NCBI RefSeq assembly: GCF_027409185.1
Contig: NC_084463.1
Coordinates: 72,525,852-72,589,851 of the forward strand
Origin: Cynocephalus volans
Lineage: Eukaryota; Chordata; Mammalia; Dermoptera; Cynocephalidae
Reading direction: 5' to 3'
Length of the DNA stretch: 64,000 nt
Shown here: in pieces, positions 1 through 12,245 of the stretch
How positions within the stretch are numbered: the stretch's first letter is position 1
How the letters are laid out: each line of letters opens with the position of its first letter
The notes under the pieces: generated by a model
Databases searched by the model: none
Told to the model about the DNA's origin: nothing
Seen by the model: only the letters and a program-made list of their open reading frames with translations
Translations under genes and position numbers: made by a program

Positions 1-189
1 TATCAGTTTGAATCTCAAACAACTAGCTTGCTGCCATGATACTAATTTTGAAAATTCAGCCTCCACAGACCAGACAGATGTCTCTATACCATGTATCTCC
101 AAGACTTCACAACATCTACTAATGCTAACAAATTTGCCTGAATTTTCAAATGTTTTTGATGGAAAACAGTTAACATTGTGCCAGACACT

Positions 190-358
190 GTGCTAAGTGT
201 TTTAAATGGACTATCTCATTTAATCTTTACACAATTCTTTAAAATTAAAAGTTAGTATTAAAAACCACCTCTTATACATGAGGAAACTAAGAGGTTAAAT
301 ATTTGCTGGAAGCTGCCCTGCTAGTACATGTCAGAGCCATATTTGAACCTACATTTCT
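190..358 (-). repeat. MIR
   Basis: Reverse-strand MIR core: CTCATTTAATCTTTACACAA, GAGGAAACTAAGAGGTTAAA and a final ATTTGAACC resemble the standard MIR pattern of bulk decay. Confidence 0.7.
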
Positions 359-1753
359 GATTCCAGAGCACAAATTCTCCATCAGGAATATTATGTTTAA
401 TTCCAGACATTTCTAAGGGATAGCAATAAATTTGTAAAAGAGAAAAAGAAAAAAATGAAAAAAAAAAAGCAATAAATTTGTGCCTGTAGAAAGATAAGAG
501 AGTATAGGAACCCTGTTATTTAAGAAATACAATTTTATTTATTTCTATTGACCAATGGTGCTGGTTTGGTGTTATATAATCCTAATGTTAAACATTAAGG
601 ACAAAGCTAGGTTGATCTCTGGGAAGTCATATTGAAAGTGTGAAGAGACAAAGTCTTTCATTCCAACTGAAGTATTCTGCGGGGGAAAATTACTGAATAT
701 ACTTTCAGAGGGTTTTCATACTGCAGGGGACATAGGTTACCTCAGTTAATGAGGATTCAACTTAAGAATACATAGGAAGAAAGGGAGAAAAAAGCAGTCA
801 TAGCAACTGTGGCTGGGCCTCATGGAGCTCTGTATCTTGCTCAGAATTCAGCATAGCTCTAATTACATTGGGAGTGACCTTGTAACCCCCCGGAGTCAAT
901 CACTCTCTGTAAGTTCCCCTATCATGGTGATCCACTTCTGGGACTCTGCCTTCCTTTCTGCTAAAACTGGAGAACTCTCTCTCCTTCCCTGTCTTTCTCA
1001 TGATTTGTTCACTCATGGCTTCAACAGCCTTAGAGCTTTTGTTTATTCCCTTCTGTTTCTGGGTCTTCCTACTGTTTGCTAACTATATGTCTGGAATTTA
1101 AGTTTTATCTTAAAACTAAGATAAAACATTTGTAAAAGCACTTACAGAGTGTTGATTATGTGTTAGGTATTGGTAATAATAGGTATAATAATTCCTATTT
1201 CACAGGATAATAAGGATTAAATAAAATAAGAAGTATTAATGAGTTTTTATTGTTGCATCATATCGTGCAGGTTAAAAAGACCTGAGATTTAGCTGACTTG
1301 GTATAATTGCATGAAGAGAAACTGTAAGGAACAACTTGCTTAAGAAATTTCTGCTTGACCTGACAGGACTTGATTATCAGCTCAGAAACATTATTTCAAA
1401 GTTCTCCAGCTTTATATTTAGAAGATATTTTGTATATGCTATTTGCAAATTAATGTAGTAGTGAAGTTACTTACTCTTTCATTCTAATTCATGTTCTGAA
1501 TTCTCAAATATAAAATGTTTATTATAACAGACTTTGTTGATTATTATGCATGTTTCATATTAGATGCTAACCAATAATTTATGAAATAGACTCTTACTTG
1601 AAAGAGATCCCTCTGTAATAAGCTAGAAACAACTGTGAACAATGACCAAGAGCCTTGGTTTTGAACACTGTTTTTCAGGCTACTTGTGGGTAGAAGAGAA
1701 TCCTGAATCTCATAGCCCTACTTAATTTATAGTTGTAAACTAACCACTCCTTA

Positions 1754-1785
<32 letters not shown>

Positions 1786-1990
1786 TTAAAAGCTAGTACA
1801 AGTTACTAATCTTATTATTTAACAGATATTAACAGAGTTGAAAAAGGGATTTAGCACAAACAGATGTTTGAAGATAGAGTCACTGCAAAGTTACATACTC
1901 AGCTAAAGGACATGTTATATGTGCTACAACTCCTGGGGAACTTCATAAATTAGGAACCCATTCCTTTGATGTCTGTGACAAACATACATT
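359..1990. other. Intergenic, nothing recognised except a poly(A) run
   Basis: AT-rich sequence without a credible gene. A plain A run sits at about 1761-1785. Short open frames here (for example 822-1082) show no family resemblance. Confidence 0.6.
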
Positions 1991-1994
1991 TTCA

Positions 1995-2105
1995 GGCCAT
2001 AACCAAGACCAACTACATCAGAGACTCAGAAGGTAGACACAGCAATATGGGTTTTAACAAACCCTCTAGGTGATTTTGATGCATGCTAACATTTGAGAAC
2101 CACTA
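1995..2105. mobile_element. MER20-like hAT DNA transposon fragment
   Basis: GTTTTAACAAACCCTCTAGG followed by GATTTTGATGCATG and TTTGAGAACCACTA matches the terminal half of the common hAT-type MER20 element. Confidence 0.65.
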
Positions 2106-2507
2106 TGCTAAATTATATTTTACATTGTTTTTGTTCTATAAATATTAAGTATCATCTTTTGAAATCATTATGCATCAAAATAAATACCTTAATTTTATAA
2201 TTCGATAAATCCTTATCATTTCAATAAATTGTTTATTCCAGAAATATCTATATCTAGCATATAATGTAATTTTAATTGATAATTGAAAATATCTATTTAA
2301 CTGATATTTGTGTTGTAAAGAATCTCAAAAACTGATGTCTTGAATCTTACTGGAAAGCTGACAATTAATCCTATTTTAAAAATTTTCTTCAGCAGTGATT
2401 CCAATTTGTTTGTAGCTTTAACATTCTGTTAAATGACTACTCTTTTCACATAGGCATATCTTCAATGACATGTGACACAAAAATGTTTTAAAAACCATTA
2501 AAATTTA

Positions 2508-2904
2508 TTTTTTAAAAATTTATCATTATACAATGTAATTGATTTTTATGGCCCTTTACCAATTCCTCCTTTTCTCCTTTCCCTCTCCCTTTTTCCTACC
2601 CCAAGAAGTTCTGTTCACTTCACTTAACAAGTTCAAAGAATTATTGTGATTGCTGTGTCTTTTTTTTCTATTTATTTATTTATTTTTATTAGTTCCCACA
2701 TATAAGTGAGAACATATGGTATTTCTCTTTCTATGGCTGGTTTATTTCACTTAACATAACTTTCTCTAAGTTCATCCATGTTGCTGCGAATGGCAATATT
2801 TCATTCTTTTTCATAGCAGACTAGTATTCCGTTGTGTAAATATACCACATTTTCCTTATCCACTCATCCAATGATGGGCATTTAGGCTGGTTCCAAATCT
2901 TGGC
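2508..2904 (-). mobile_element. 5'-truncated L1, 3' end, with target-site duplication
   Basis: Reverse-strand L1: end of ORF2 (the Met-Phe-Ser-Leu-type C-terminus region reading back from about 2700) and 3' UTR. It is bounded by near-identical repeats AAAACCATTAAAATTTA (2491-2507) and AAAACCATTAAATTTA (2905-2920), differing by one A. Older than the L1 at 49-55 kb judging by divergence. Confidence 0.8.
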
Positions 2905-2920
2905 AAAACCATTAAATTTA

Positions 2921-3486
2921 AAAGTAAAATTTTTGAGAATTTAATATACCAAACTCTCTAGAAGTGCCACTTAATACCTAACTTATTTCCTCTTTAACCT
3001 AAGTTCTTAGTGTTCTAATAAATGAAGAACAGCTGGATACCATTTCTCCTAATCCTTCATATACTTGAATGTAATTATTAAAATCTCCATCTTTTTTTCT
3101 AAACAATCTCAGTTCCTTAGCCTTTACTCAGTCCTGTTTCTCAACTCTTTTTAATCATCATCTTGCAGTCTCAGAATCTTCTGCAAGTACCCCATCCTCT
3201 TCTCCAATTGTTAATGTCACAATACATATGAGATACGGGCTAAAACATCACTTATTTATACACAATTGATTAAAATTTGTCAAGATTTTCTATACATAAA
3301 AACTGTATAATTTAACATTCTTTAGAAATATAGCCTTAGGAGGTCAAAATTTGAACTCTTATAATGTGCACATGAATTTGCTGTGTTGAGTTAGAATAAC
3401 AACATTTTAGGAAGGCAAAGATGATCACTTACCCAACGCCCTCCTTTTACAGAATAAGAACTTGAGGTCTTGCAAGGTGAATCTGC
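2921..3486. other. Intergenic, nothing recognised
   Basis: AT-rich sequence; no coding or repeat structure I can name. Confidence 0.5.
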
Positions 3487-3657
3487 ACTGTCCAATATGG
3501 TAGCAACTAGCCACATTTAAATAAAATATTCAGTTCCTTAGTCACACTAGCTACATTTCAAGTGCTCAATAGCCACATATGTGACTAGTAGCTATGGTAT
3601 TAGATAGCGCAGATATCAAACAGTCTCCTCATCACAGAAATTTCTATTGGGCAGTAC
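3487..3657. mobile_element. hAT-type non-autonomous DNA transposon
   Basis: Ends GCACTGTCCAATATGGTAGC and TTTCTATTGGGCAGTACTGG are imperfect inverted repeats of each other, with internal CTAGCCACAT / CACTAGCTACAT symmetry. This is a common ancient mammalian hAT element; the exact MER name is uncertain. Confidence 0.7.
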
Positions 3658-3969
3658 TGGCTTAAATGACTTGCCCTAAGCCATACAGCTCTTGAGTGGC
3701 TAAGCCAGAACTTGCAGTTCCTGGTCTAGAGCTATCCCACCAGAATATCTACTACCCTTTTTAAAAAGGCAAAATATGAGTTCCTCTGATATACAAACAC
3801 TTATTAAGCTTATGCACAAAGCATTTTGGCTAAGCATGAATCCTGACCCTAAGAAGGCTGTAAGAAGAAAATTACTTTAAGTAGGATTGATGCCTATATA
3901 GAAAATGACAGGTGGTTTGGTCACATTTTCCTTTCTGGCCTCTAGCTATTTAATGTATATATGTATGTA

Positions 3970-4024
3970 AGTGTGTGTGTATGTATGTGTGTGCATGTGT
4001 GTGTGTGTGAGTGTGTGTGTGTGT
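3970..4024. repeat. (TG)n microsatellite, interrupted
   Basis: Alternating TG with scattered A and C interruptions. Confidence 0.95.
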
Positions 4025-4560
4025 TTTATTGAAATGTCTCCAGTCCCTTTGATTTTCCTAGGGCTATCACTTCTCAGCTTACACCTCAATTTCTGCAGCA
4101 GCCAATTTCTGACTGTTCTTCCAGGCTACATCCAGCCTTTCCCGCTCCCATCAATCTTCCATGATTCTACACTCACTTCTCTCAAGTGGCATTTTCACCT
4201 TTGCTAAACCACTCAAAATTGTGGTAGATTCCTATTGTGTATCATGCACTAACAACAACTATGAAATTAACAACAATGATTTACATTTGTAAGACACATA
4301 CTTTTTTTTGCAAGGCTTCCTCATATGTTATTATCCTATTTCATTTAATTCCCATCCTTTCTGAATTTTAAAGCCTTCAATCAACCGTTGTGCTTTTATT
4401 TCACAAGATTGTGTCTTATTAAATATTTTAAGTAAATCTGTTTAAAAGTTCTAAAACTAGGAACCTAAGAGTCTCCTTGACTTCCCCAATTCAATCCATC
4501 AGTAAGTAATAACTGGTTTCAGGTCCAAAAATACATCTGGAATACATCCACTTATTTCCA

Positions 4561-4949
4561 TATATTAGTTTGCTAAGGCTGTCATAACAAAGTATGTACC
4601 ACAGATGGTGTGGCTTACGCAACAGAAATTAATTTTCTGACAGTCCTGAAAGTCTGAGATCAAGGTGTCAGCAGAGCTGGTTTCCTCCAGGGCTTCTCTC
4701 CTTGGCTTGTAGATAGCTGTAATCTTTCATTTTCTTCATATGATTTTCCCTCTGTGTCTGTCTGTGTCCTAACCTCTTCTATTTATAAGGACACCAGTCA
4801 GATTGGATTTGGCCCATTCATATGACCTCATTTCACCTTAATTACCTCTTTAAAGTCCCTATCTCCAAATATAGTCACATTCTAAGGTACTGGGGCTTAG
4901 GACTTCAACACATAAATTTGAGGGAAGGGGGGCAGTTCAACCCATAACA
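4561..4949 (-). mobile_element. MaLR (MLT1-type) solo LTR
   Basis: Reverse-strand LTR: begins TGTTATGGGTTGAACTGCC (minus) and ends with the typical CCTTAGCAAACTAATA. It includes the GATAGGGACTTTAAAGAGGT and TCCTTATAAAT blocks. Flanks TTCCA and CTCCA could be a decayed 5-bp target duplication. Confidence 0.75.
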
Positions 4950-5094
4950 CTCCATCTTCATCGAAACCATCCTTTTCCTAGCTGCCCTCATTTGTCATTA
5001 GATCATGACGCTAGTTTTCCCACATCTACATGTCCTTTTGAATCCACTGACCACAGTCATTTTTAATCCATTGGCCACAATGATCTTTTGAAAA

Positions 5095-5572
5095 TGTACA
5101 GCACTTGCTTGCTTAAAACCTTATAATGGTTTCTCATTGCACTTACATTAAATTTCAAACTCATTTTATTGGTTTACAATAGATACATGGTCTATCTTTC
5201 TATCTTTCCAACTTCAACTCATGCCACTCTCTTTCTTGCTCACTTGTTCCATCCGCAATAACTTCTGTCAGTTCCTAGAACACACCAAACTCATTCCCAT
5301 CTTGGAGCCTTTGCATATGCTGTAATTTTTCTTAGAACAGTCATATGCTTAAGTCTCAATTTAAATTTTATTTCCTCAGAAAAATCTTCTCAGACTTACC
5401 ACTATTATTTCCTAGAAAAATCATAATTTATAATTACTTTATGTATTTTACCATGTTTTTTGGTCACTAGATTGTAAGTTTCTTGGAAGCAGTGGTTATG
5501 TGCTTTGTTCACTGCTGTGTCCCCAGGCTTAGCATTTTGCCTGGCACACAGTAGACATTAGTTGAATGATCT
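5095..5572 (+). repeat. L2 LINE 3' region
   Basis: Typical L2 tail wording: TTGGAGCCTTTGCATATGCT, then AGATTGTAAGTTTCTTGGAA and GCCTGGCACACAGTAGACAT before GTTGAATGA. Confidence 0.75.
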
Positions 5573-6004
5573 GCTCCTCTAAGCAGATCTGTTGCTTTAC
5601 TCAAGAAAGTTTGTAATCCCACATGTATTTCCTACCTCTATACCATATCATGGAACATTCTGTCTACCTAGAAATCTTTCCTCCTCGATGCCAATCTACG
5701 GCTACCATTTCTTTTTAAATGCACCTCAATTTCCTTCTCAAGGAGGCCTTTCATTATGGATCATCCTTGACTCTGATATCTCTCTCCTCATTCTCTCAGA
5801 ACTTAAACTTATTTTATATTTATTAAGTATATTTAAACATAACTGTTTTATTCTATAATATATTAAGGGAATAAAGGGTGCCAGTTGATTAAAAATTTGG
5901 CTAAATAAAGGTTAATTTCTATTGTTGTAGGTGGTTTACATAATGCTATTCTCTCACACATCTTTCTAATAATGAAAAGGATAAGGAAAATAATTTACAG
6001 ATTC

Positions 6005-7362
6005 TTAGCATTAAAGCCCAGTGAGGGCAGCACCCTCAGCCCAGAAGCAGGCAAAAAAAAGAGCATGCCCGGGGGCTAACTCAGGAGTCAAGGGCAGCAT
6101 TCCCTGCCAGGAAGCAGGAAAGAAGCATGACGAAAACATCACTTCCACACAGGTAGCCCATGATAGCCAGTACCATAGCCATGGCTGCCGCAAAAGTGGC
6201 TCAATGCCACAGCAGTAGCCACAGCCACTGTGCAGGTGGCTTACCAGACATTCAACTGCAGTGACACAAGGAGAGTCACCAGTGGAGACCAGAAAATGAA
6301 GAGGACATCTCTCTCCTCAAAACCCACTCCAGAATAATAGAAAAAGCAACTGCTCTACCAGACAACCAGAATCAATGTAGAGATTCTAGAAATATGAAAA
6401 TCCAAGAAAATATGACACCTCCAAAAGAATACAGTAATTCTCAAATACCAGACCCTATTGAGCAGGAAACCCTTAAAATAACTGAAAAGGAATTCCAAGC
6501 AACAATCTTAAGAAAACTCACTGAGGTTGAAGTAGATTCAGTTAGACAACATAATGAAATGAGAAAAAAAATCCAGGATATGAAGGTGGAAATCTGCAAA
6601 GAGATTAATACCTTAAAAAGGAATGTAGCAGAACTTATGGAACTGAAGGATTCACTCAGTGAAATAAAAAATACAACCAAGAGCTTAAGCAGCAGGCTAG
6701 AATAAGCAGAAGAAAGAATTTCTGATCTTGAAGATAGTCTTTTTGAAATAACCCCAGCAGAGAAATAAAAAAGGGAAAAAAGAATTTTAAAAAATGAAGA
6801 AAATCTAAGAGACTAGCAGACCACCTTAAGTGCACAAGCATTAAAATCATGGGTATTCCAGAGGGAAGGAGAAAGGAAAAGGCATGGAAAACCTATTTAA
6901 TGAAATAATAGTGTAAAACTTCCCAGGTGTAAAGGAGAGACACAGATCTTCAGATCCGGGAGGCTCAAACCTCCACAAACAGATTCAACCCAAAAAGATC
7001 CTCTTCAAGACATACTATAGTCAAACTGACAAAGCTTAAAGAAAAAGAGAGTATCTTAAAAGAAATAAGAGAAAAGTGTCAAGTCACCTAAAGGGAGCTC
7101 CTATAAGATTAACAGCAGACCTCTCAACAGCAACTCTACAGGACAGAAGAAAATGGGATGATATATTCAAAATACTAAAAGAAAAAAACTGCCAGCCAAC
7201 AATACTATACCCTGCAAAGCTATCCTTCAGAAATGAGGGAGAAATAGTGTATTTTCCTGACAAACAAAAACTGTGGGAGTTCACCACTATATGACCAGCC
7301 ATGCAAGAAATCCTCAAGGGAGTCCTGCATCAGGAATCCAAAAAACAATAATCACTCATCTT
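6005..7362 (+). pseudogene. Old L1 5' region and ORF1 fossil
   Basis: A 5' UTR-like lead (about 6005-6390) precedes an ORF1 remnant. The first part reads openly at 6394-6705 with the coiled-coil stretch EICKEINTLKRNVAELMELK; the rest is broken by stops and indels. The last block, 7076-7294, has LSFRNEGEIVYFPDKQKLWE, matching the ORF1 C-terminal domain of the younger L1 at 53.1 kb. A decayed copy, not a functional gene. Confidence 0.85.
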
Positions 7363-7862
7363 ACTAGCTGGAGTTCTGTTCAAACTCTCCATTTTTTCAT
7401 AATTCAGTCTTAGTAGGTGGTGTGTTTCTAGTAATTTATTCATTTCATCTAGATGATGTAGTGTGTTGACAAACAATTATTCATAGTATTCTCTAATAAC
7501 CCTTTGGATTTCTGTAAATTTGGTTGTAATGACCCCTCTTTCATTTCTGATTTTAGTTATTAAAGTCTTCCCTCTTTTTTCTTAGTCCATCTAGGTAAAG
7601 TTTTGTCAATTTTGTGGATCTCATCAAAGTACCAACTTTTGGTTTCATTGATTTTCTCTATTTTTTTTCTATTTTCTATTTCTTTTATCTTTGCTCTAAT
7701 TTTTATTACTTCCTTTTCTGAAGCTTAGGCTTCAGAAAAGCCTGAGCTTAGGCTGTTCTTCATTTTCTAGTTTCTTAAGGTGTAAAGGTGATTGTTGATC
7801 TGAGATCTTTCTTTTTTATTAATGTACACGTTTAAATAAATAAATTTCCCTTTTAGCAAAAA
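7363..7862 (-). mobile_element. L1 ORF2 fragment in inverted orientation
   Basis: The reverse strand matches the ORF2 segment between endonuclease and reverse transcriptase (compare 51600-52050). It abuts the plus-strand ORF1 fossil, so the two L1 pieces meet head to head. Contains a perfect 12-bp inverted repeat at 7713-7740. Followed by an A-rich stretch to about 7900. Confidence 0.75.
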
Positions 7863-7899
7863 AAAAATTTAAAAAATAAAAAAATTAAAAAAGCAAAAA

Positions 7900-8370
7900 C
7901 CCAATGCGGTTTTTATTTTTTTTCTCTTTACAAGAGAGAGATTACCGTAAACAGAAACAGTAAATCTCAACCTTATTTAAACCCAGTTTAGCCTGCTTAT
8001 CCCAATGAACTTTAACATGTGTGCCAAGTCAGGAGATTGAAGATTTACATTATAGAGTATCAGGTATACCAGTTGCTAGAGTTTACCAGTTGGGACATCA
8101 CTAAATGTGGCACTAAATGCAGATTTTAGTGTTAATTAATATGGCTTTTACTGTAAGAGACAGCATACTTCCCTTTTATTCTTTCCTTTGTTCTTTTGTT
8201 TTCATCTGTTCTTTTTTCCCTTTCTCTTTTTTAAACTACAGAAGAAGTAGAGGGTAGGGAAGTAGTCCCCAACCTTGGAGTTGCCTACCAGAATCAATAT
8301 ATATTCAAGGAAATATACAAAATAATGCTCCACCTCCTAAAAAAAAGTCAGAGTAATTAAAATAATAAAT
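7900..8370. other. Intergenic, nothing recognised
   Basis: No gene or nameable repeat seen. Confidence 0.5.
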
Positions 8371-8374
8371 TTCA

Positions 8375-9425
8375 CATTCATCAACTGAAAAAATATTACA
8401 GATTTGACATATACTAAGTGTTGGCTAGAAAGTGGTGAAATGGCAACTCTTACAGGAGTAGTGGGGGCATAAATTGGTGCAATCAATTGGGAGAGCAATC
8501 TGTCAATAAGACAGATCGACAGATTGTCAGGCTGAATATATCCTACAACCCAACAATTCCACCATGAGATATAGCATAGAGGACACTACGCCAGAAGACA
8601 CTTACAAGGATTTTAGCATTGTTAATATAACCAAAACGTCTAATAACAGGTAGATGGATGAATATCATAAAGCCATCCAGTTAAAATGGAAGAACAAGAG
8701 CTATATGAATCAACATGGATACATTTGAAAACATACTATTGAAAATAGGTTTGCACAAAGCTTTGAATAAAGTGCTTCTTGCATTTTTGCAAAATAAAAA
8801 AACCCAGAAAAAGTATAATATATTGTTAATAGGAACATATGTATATAGTAAAAGTATAAAATATGCAGGAGAAGGATGAACACTTTCAGGTTATTGGCTA
8901 CTTTTAGAAAGGCAAGGAGGGAAATGGTTTGGAAGTAGATGCTTTCTTTAAGAAAATCTGGGCTGACCAGTTATTTCACTTGGTTAGAAAATGGTGCTGA
9001 TAACATCAAGGTCACAGGTTCAGATCCTGTACTGGCCAGCTGTTAAAAAACAAAAAGCAACAACAACTAAAGAAAATCTGATGTAAGGGAAGGAGGGAGG
9101 TGGGTATGGTTAAGAAAGGACAACACAAGGGATCCTTGCGGTGTTGGAACTATTCGTTATCTGGACTGTGGTAATGTATAGAGAAACTTACAGATGATAA
9201 AATTGTATAAAACTTAACACACGCAACACTCATAAATGAATACAACTACGGAAATCTGAATAAGATTGGTGGGTATTTATCAATATAAGTATTCTTGTTA
9301 TGATAGTATACTACAGTTTTGCAAAATGTCACCATTAAGGGAAACTGAGCAAAGTGTATAAGGAATCATTCTGTATTATTTCATATAATTGCATGTGATC
9401 TACAGCTGTCTCAATTAAAAATTTC
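8375..9425 (+). mobile_element. Ancient L1 3' end (L1ME-like), interrupted by a SINE
   Basis: The tail reads ACTACAGTTTTGCAAAATGT, GGGAAACTGAGCAAAG and TGTATTATTTCATATAATTG, typical of L1ME 3' ends. A tRNA-Ile SINE is inserted at 8961-9069. Confidence 0.65.
8961..9069 (+). mobile_element. tRNA-Ile-derived SINE (monomer)
   Basis: Head GGCTGACCAGTTATTTCACT, B box GGTTCAGATCC, then CTGGCCAGCTG and an A-rich tail. Flanked by AAGAAAATCTG at 8950-8960 and 9070-9080. Confidence 0.9.
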
Positions 9426-9684
9426 AAGTTACGAAGTTTGAACTAAAGTGTGGCAAAATTTTAACTGTCAAATCTAGGTTTGGGGTATATTATGGTATTC
9501 TCTGTAGTTTTTTTTTTTTTTTTTACATATTTTGTAATTTAGAAGAGAAAAAGCAATGTCTGGAATCCACTGCAGAACTGATTCCATCACCATAGGTTGA
9601 GGTAGAGAGCAGTCATCTGTATTCGTAAAAAGTTTCTCTTGTTATTCTGAAGCAAACTCAGGATCAAAAACCATTTGTTACTTG

Positions 9685-9990
9685 CTTTGGAGTGAAATCA
9701 ATTTGGGTTCACATCCTGGACCTGGCACTTACTTGCCCTGTGAGCTGTGGCAAATTACTTAACGCCCCCGACCCCGGCCTTTTTTTTTTTTTTTTTTTTT
9801 TTGGCAGCTGGCAAGTACGGGGATCGAACCCTGGACCTTTGTGTTATCAACATCACCATACTCTAACCAACTGGGCTAACTGGCCAGCCCCTACCTGCCT
9901 TTAAAAAAAAATTACTTTACCTCTTTAAGTTTTAGCTTACTCATGTGTAAAGTGGAGATGTAATAGTGCTTTCGTAATGTAGCTTTCTGA
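9685..9990 (+). repeat. MIR interrupted by a SINE
   Basis: Left part CTGGCACTTACTTGCCCTGT then GGCAAATTACTTAAC; right part CTCATGTGTAAAGTGGAGAT. The interruption is the minus SINE at 9781-9891. Confidence 0.75.
9781..9891 (-). mobile_element. tRNA-Ile-derived SINE (monomer)
   Basis: Poly(T) at the left, then the reverse complement of the B box (GGGGATCGAACCCTGGACC) and A box (CTAACCAACTGGGCTAACTG). Confidence 0.9.
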
Positions 9991-10000
9991 ATGTCTGGCA

Positions 10001-10820
10001 TATCTTCTGCTTCTATAATATAAGCACACCCTTTGATGGATGAAGGAAACTAGCTTACTCCTTTTATTTTCTTAATGTCAGATAATGCTGCTTATAAACA
10101 GTGCTGCTCATCTTACTCTGGGAACTGCTCCCCATTTGGAATTTAGAGTTCTCGCTACTCCCCCCATCTGGTGGTTGTGTTGTTGATTTCGCCTCTGGCT
10201 GAGCCGAATGTACCTTAGATCTGGCTAGTCTGAAGCTAGCATTTTTAAGGCTGCAGGGATTGTTTAAAGGATTAGTATCACCCATCTGAGCCAATGTGAC
10301 AAGATGGTACTTGTTGAGATTCTTGGGACAGAGATAAGTGTTATTTTCCCACTAGTTTTGAACTCAACAGGATGTATACTAAGCATACTGACATTTTTGC
10401 ATCATGTGGAAAGATGCAATCTAAGAACGGAGTCAACAAAGAGAAAATGGACTAAGAGAGAAAACAGGTCTTGCATTAAATCAGGCCAAAAGTCAGGCCA
10501 AACTGCTACTGGACTTTTTAGTTACATGAGCTAATAAATCCACTTTTTGGTTAAAACAATTTGGATCAAGTTTTCTTTCATGTATAACTCCAAAGAGTCT
10601 ACATATTTAACCCACCTCAAAAGTGCTGTTGAGAGGATTAAATAAAATAAGACATGTAAAACACTAACTTCAGTGACTGGATCAAAGTAAGGAAATAATA
10701 ATAATAATAATAATTATGATAATGATAATATTGTCATTCTGCTTCCAGAACTATAAGTACACCATTTGACTGATCAGGGGTACTAGTTTGTTCCTGTTAT
10801 TAATGTCAGACAATGCTGCT
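10001..10820. repeat. Direct duplicate of a ~90-bp segment, copies 735 bp apart
   Basis: Copies at about 10001-10093 and 10735-10820 share TCTGCTTC, TATAAG.ACACC.TTTGA, CTAG.TT..TCCT and TTAATGTCAGA.AATGCTGCT in order. Each lies just downstream of MIR sequence (9685-9990 and about 10600-10690), suggesting an old local duplication that included both. An (AAT)n run lies at about 10693-10714. Confidence 0.6.
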
Positions 10821-11029
10821 AGTGTAAAAATAGAAATAAATAGGTAATCTGATTTCTTGCTAAGTAATATTTAAACCATACAGTTAATATAAAGGAGAAA
10901 GACTGGGAAACTCCTACAAATCTTAAGGTTTTAGGTTTCTTTGGGAATTCAGTCATGCATGTGAGAGAGTTTAATCTTTCTTGATTTTTGTCTTTTCTCA
11001 GGGTGCCCTTACTCATTCTTTGTTCCTTT

Positions 11030-11400
11030 ACAGACTTTACCTAACAGGACTCCCAGATGCTCTTTGAAGAATTTCCTGACCACCCCACATAGATGTGATT
11101 TCTTCCTCTGAAATCTTTTAACAATTATGGTCTCTGCTAGGCATCTGATACATGCTCTCTTGTACTATCAGTAACATTAATATTTATGAGTGTCTTATGT
11201 CTCCAACAAGACTTCAAGTTTCTTGAGAGTAATTGGGTATTTCTTTCTCTCATTGCACCTAACACAGTTATGGGCATTAGAATGTAAGCTTCCTAATATA
11301 GAAATTTTTGTCTATTTTGTTCATTGCTGTAACTGCAGTGCCTCAAAAATGGCTGGCATGTGGTAGGTAATCAATAAACAAACATTTGAGGAAAGAATGA
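11030..11400 (+). repeat. L2 LINE 3' region
   Basis: GAATTTCCTGACCACCCCAC, GCCTCAAAAATGGCTGGCAT and a tail AATCAATAAACAAACATTTG match L2. Confidence 0.65.
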
Positions 11401-11864
11401 ATGATATTAGTTCTTAACAGATACTTGCTGATTAATTAGATGACCGAGAAGCCTTCAGGATAGTTTTCCTTAAGAAGCCTCTAGTCAGTCTGTAGAACCT
11501 TCAGACCTACTTCGAAGTTGTAAGGACCAAAGCTGGTAGAGAGTGGGTTGGAACAAGGATGACAGGCCTGTGAATCTGAACAGAAGGGGATGGCTCAGGA
11601 GGAGGGATTTCCCCTCTCTGACCACAACTTCCTGCCACAGTTCCCACTTCCCAGTCCTCAGTACCTCAAATACCAACACTTCATAATTCACCCAGTCTGC
11701 TAACCCTTTTTGGGGCCTTACTTGATTTTTTTTTTTCCCCTTTTCCTAAAGAGCATTCCATTGTCACATACTTCGTGATGCCCAGAGAGGTTTCCATTGC
11801 TATAAAGTCAGATCAGTTAATTCTGTGCTTTGACAACTACTATAATCTTCTGTTTGATCTTTGG

Positions 11865-12245
11865 ACTTTGGACTTTCTTCACCCCAATTCATCACTGCCA
11901 GACTAATCTTTCCAGAATATCACTCTCATGATGCTACTACCCCTGCTCAAAAGTCTTTAATGGCTGCTATACATCACCTTCTTAAAAGATTTAAATTTCT
12001 CAGCTTTGCACCCAGAGCCCCCAGTGACCAGGTTCCCATTAATCTGTCTGCCCTGTTATTACCCAGAACTCCCCAGTTTTAACGTCTCAGGTGTACTCAT
12101 GTCTCCCAAAACCATCATGTGATTTTTTGCTTTTGTATTTATTTTTGCTCATGGGACCTAAATGTCCCAAGATTTCCAGCCTTCAGCCCAAATCTGTCTT
12201 TGATGTCCAAGTTAAAATTCTGTGAGATCCCTCTCCTTAAATAAC
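11865..12245 (+). repeat. L2 LINE fragment
   Basis: Contains CATGATGCTACTACCCCTGC, AAAGTCTTTAATGGCTGC and the downstream CCAGTGACC/CCCCAGTTTT blocks typical of L2. Confidence 0.6.
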
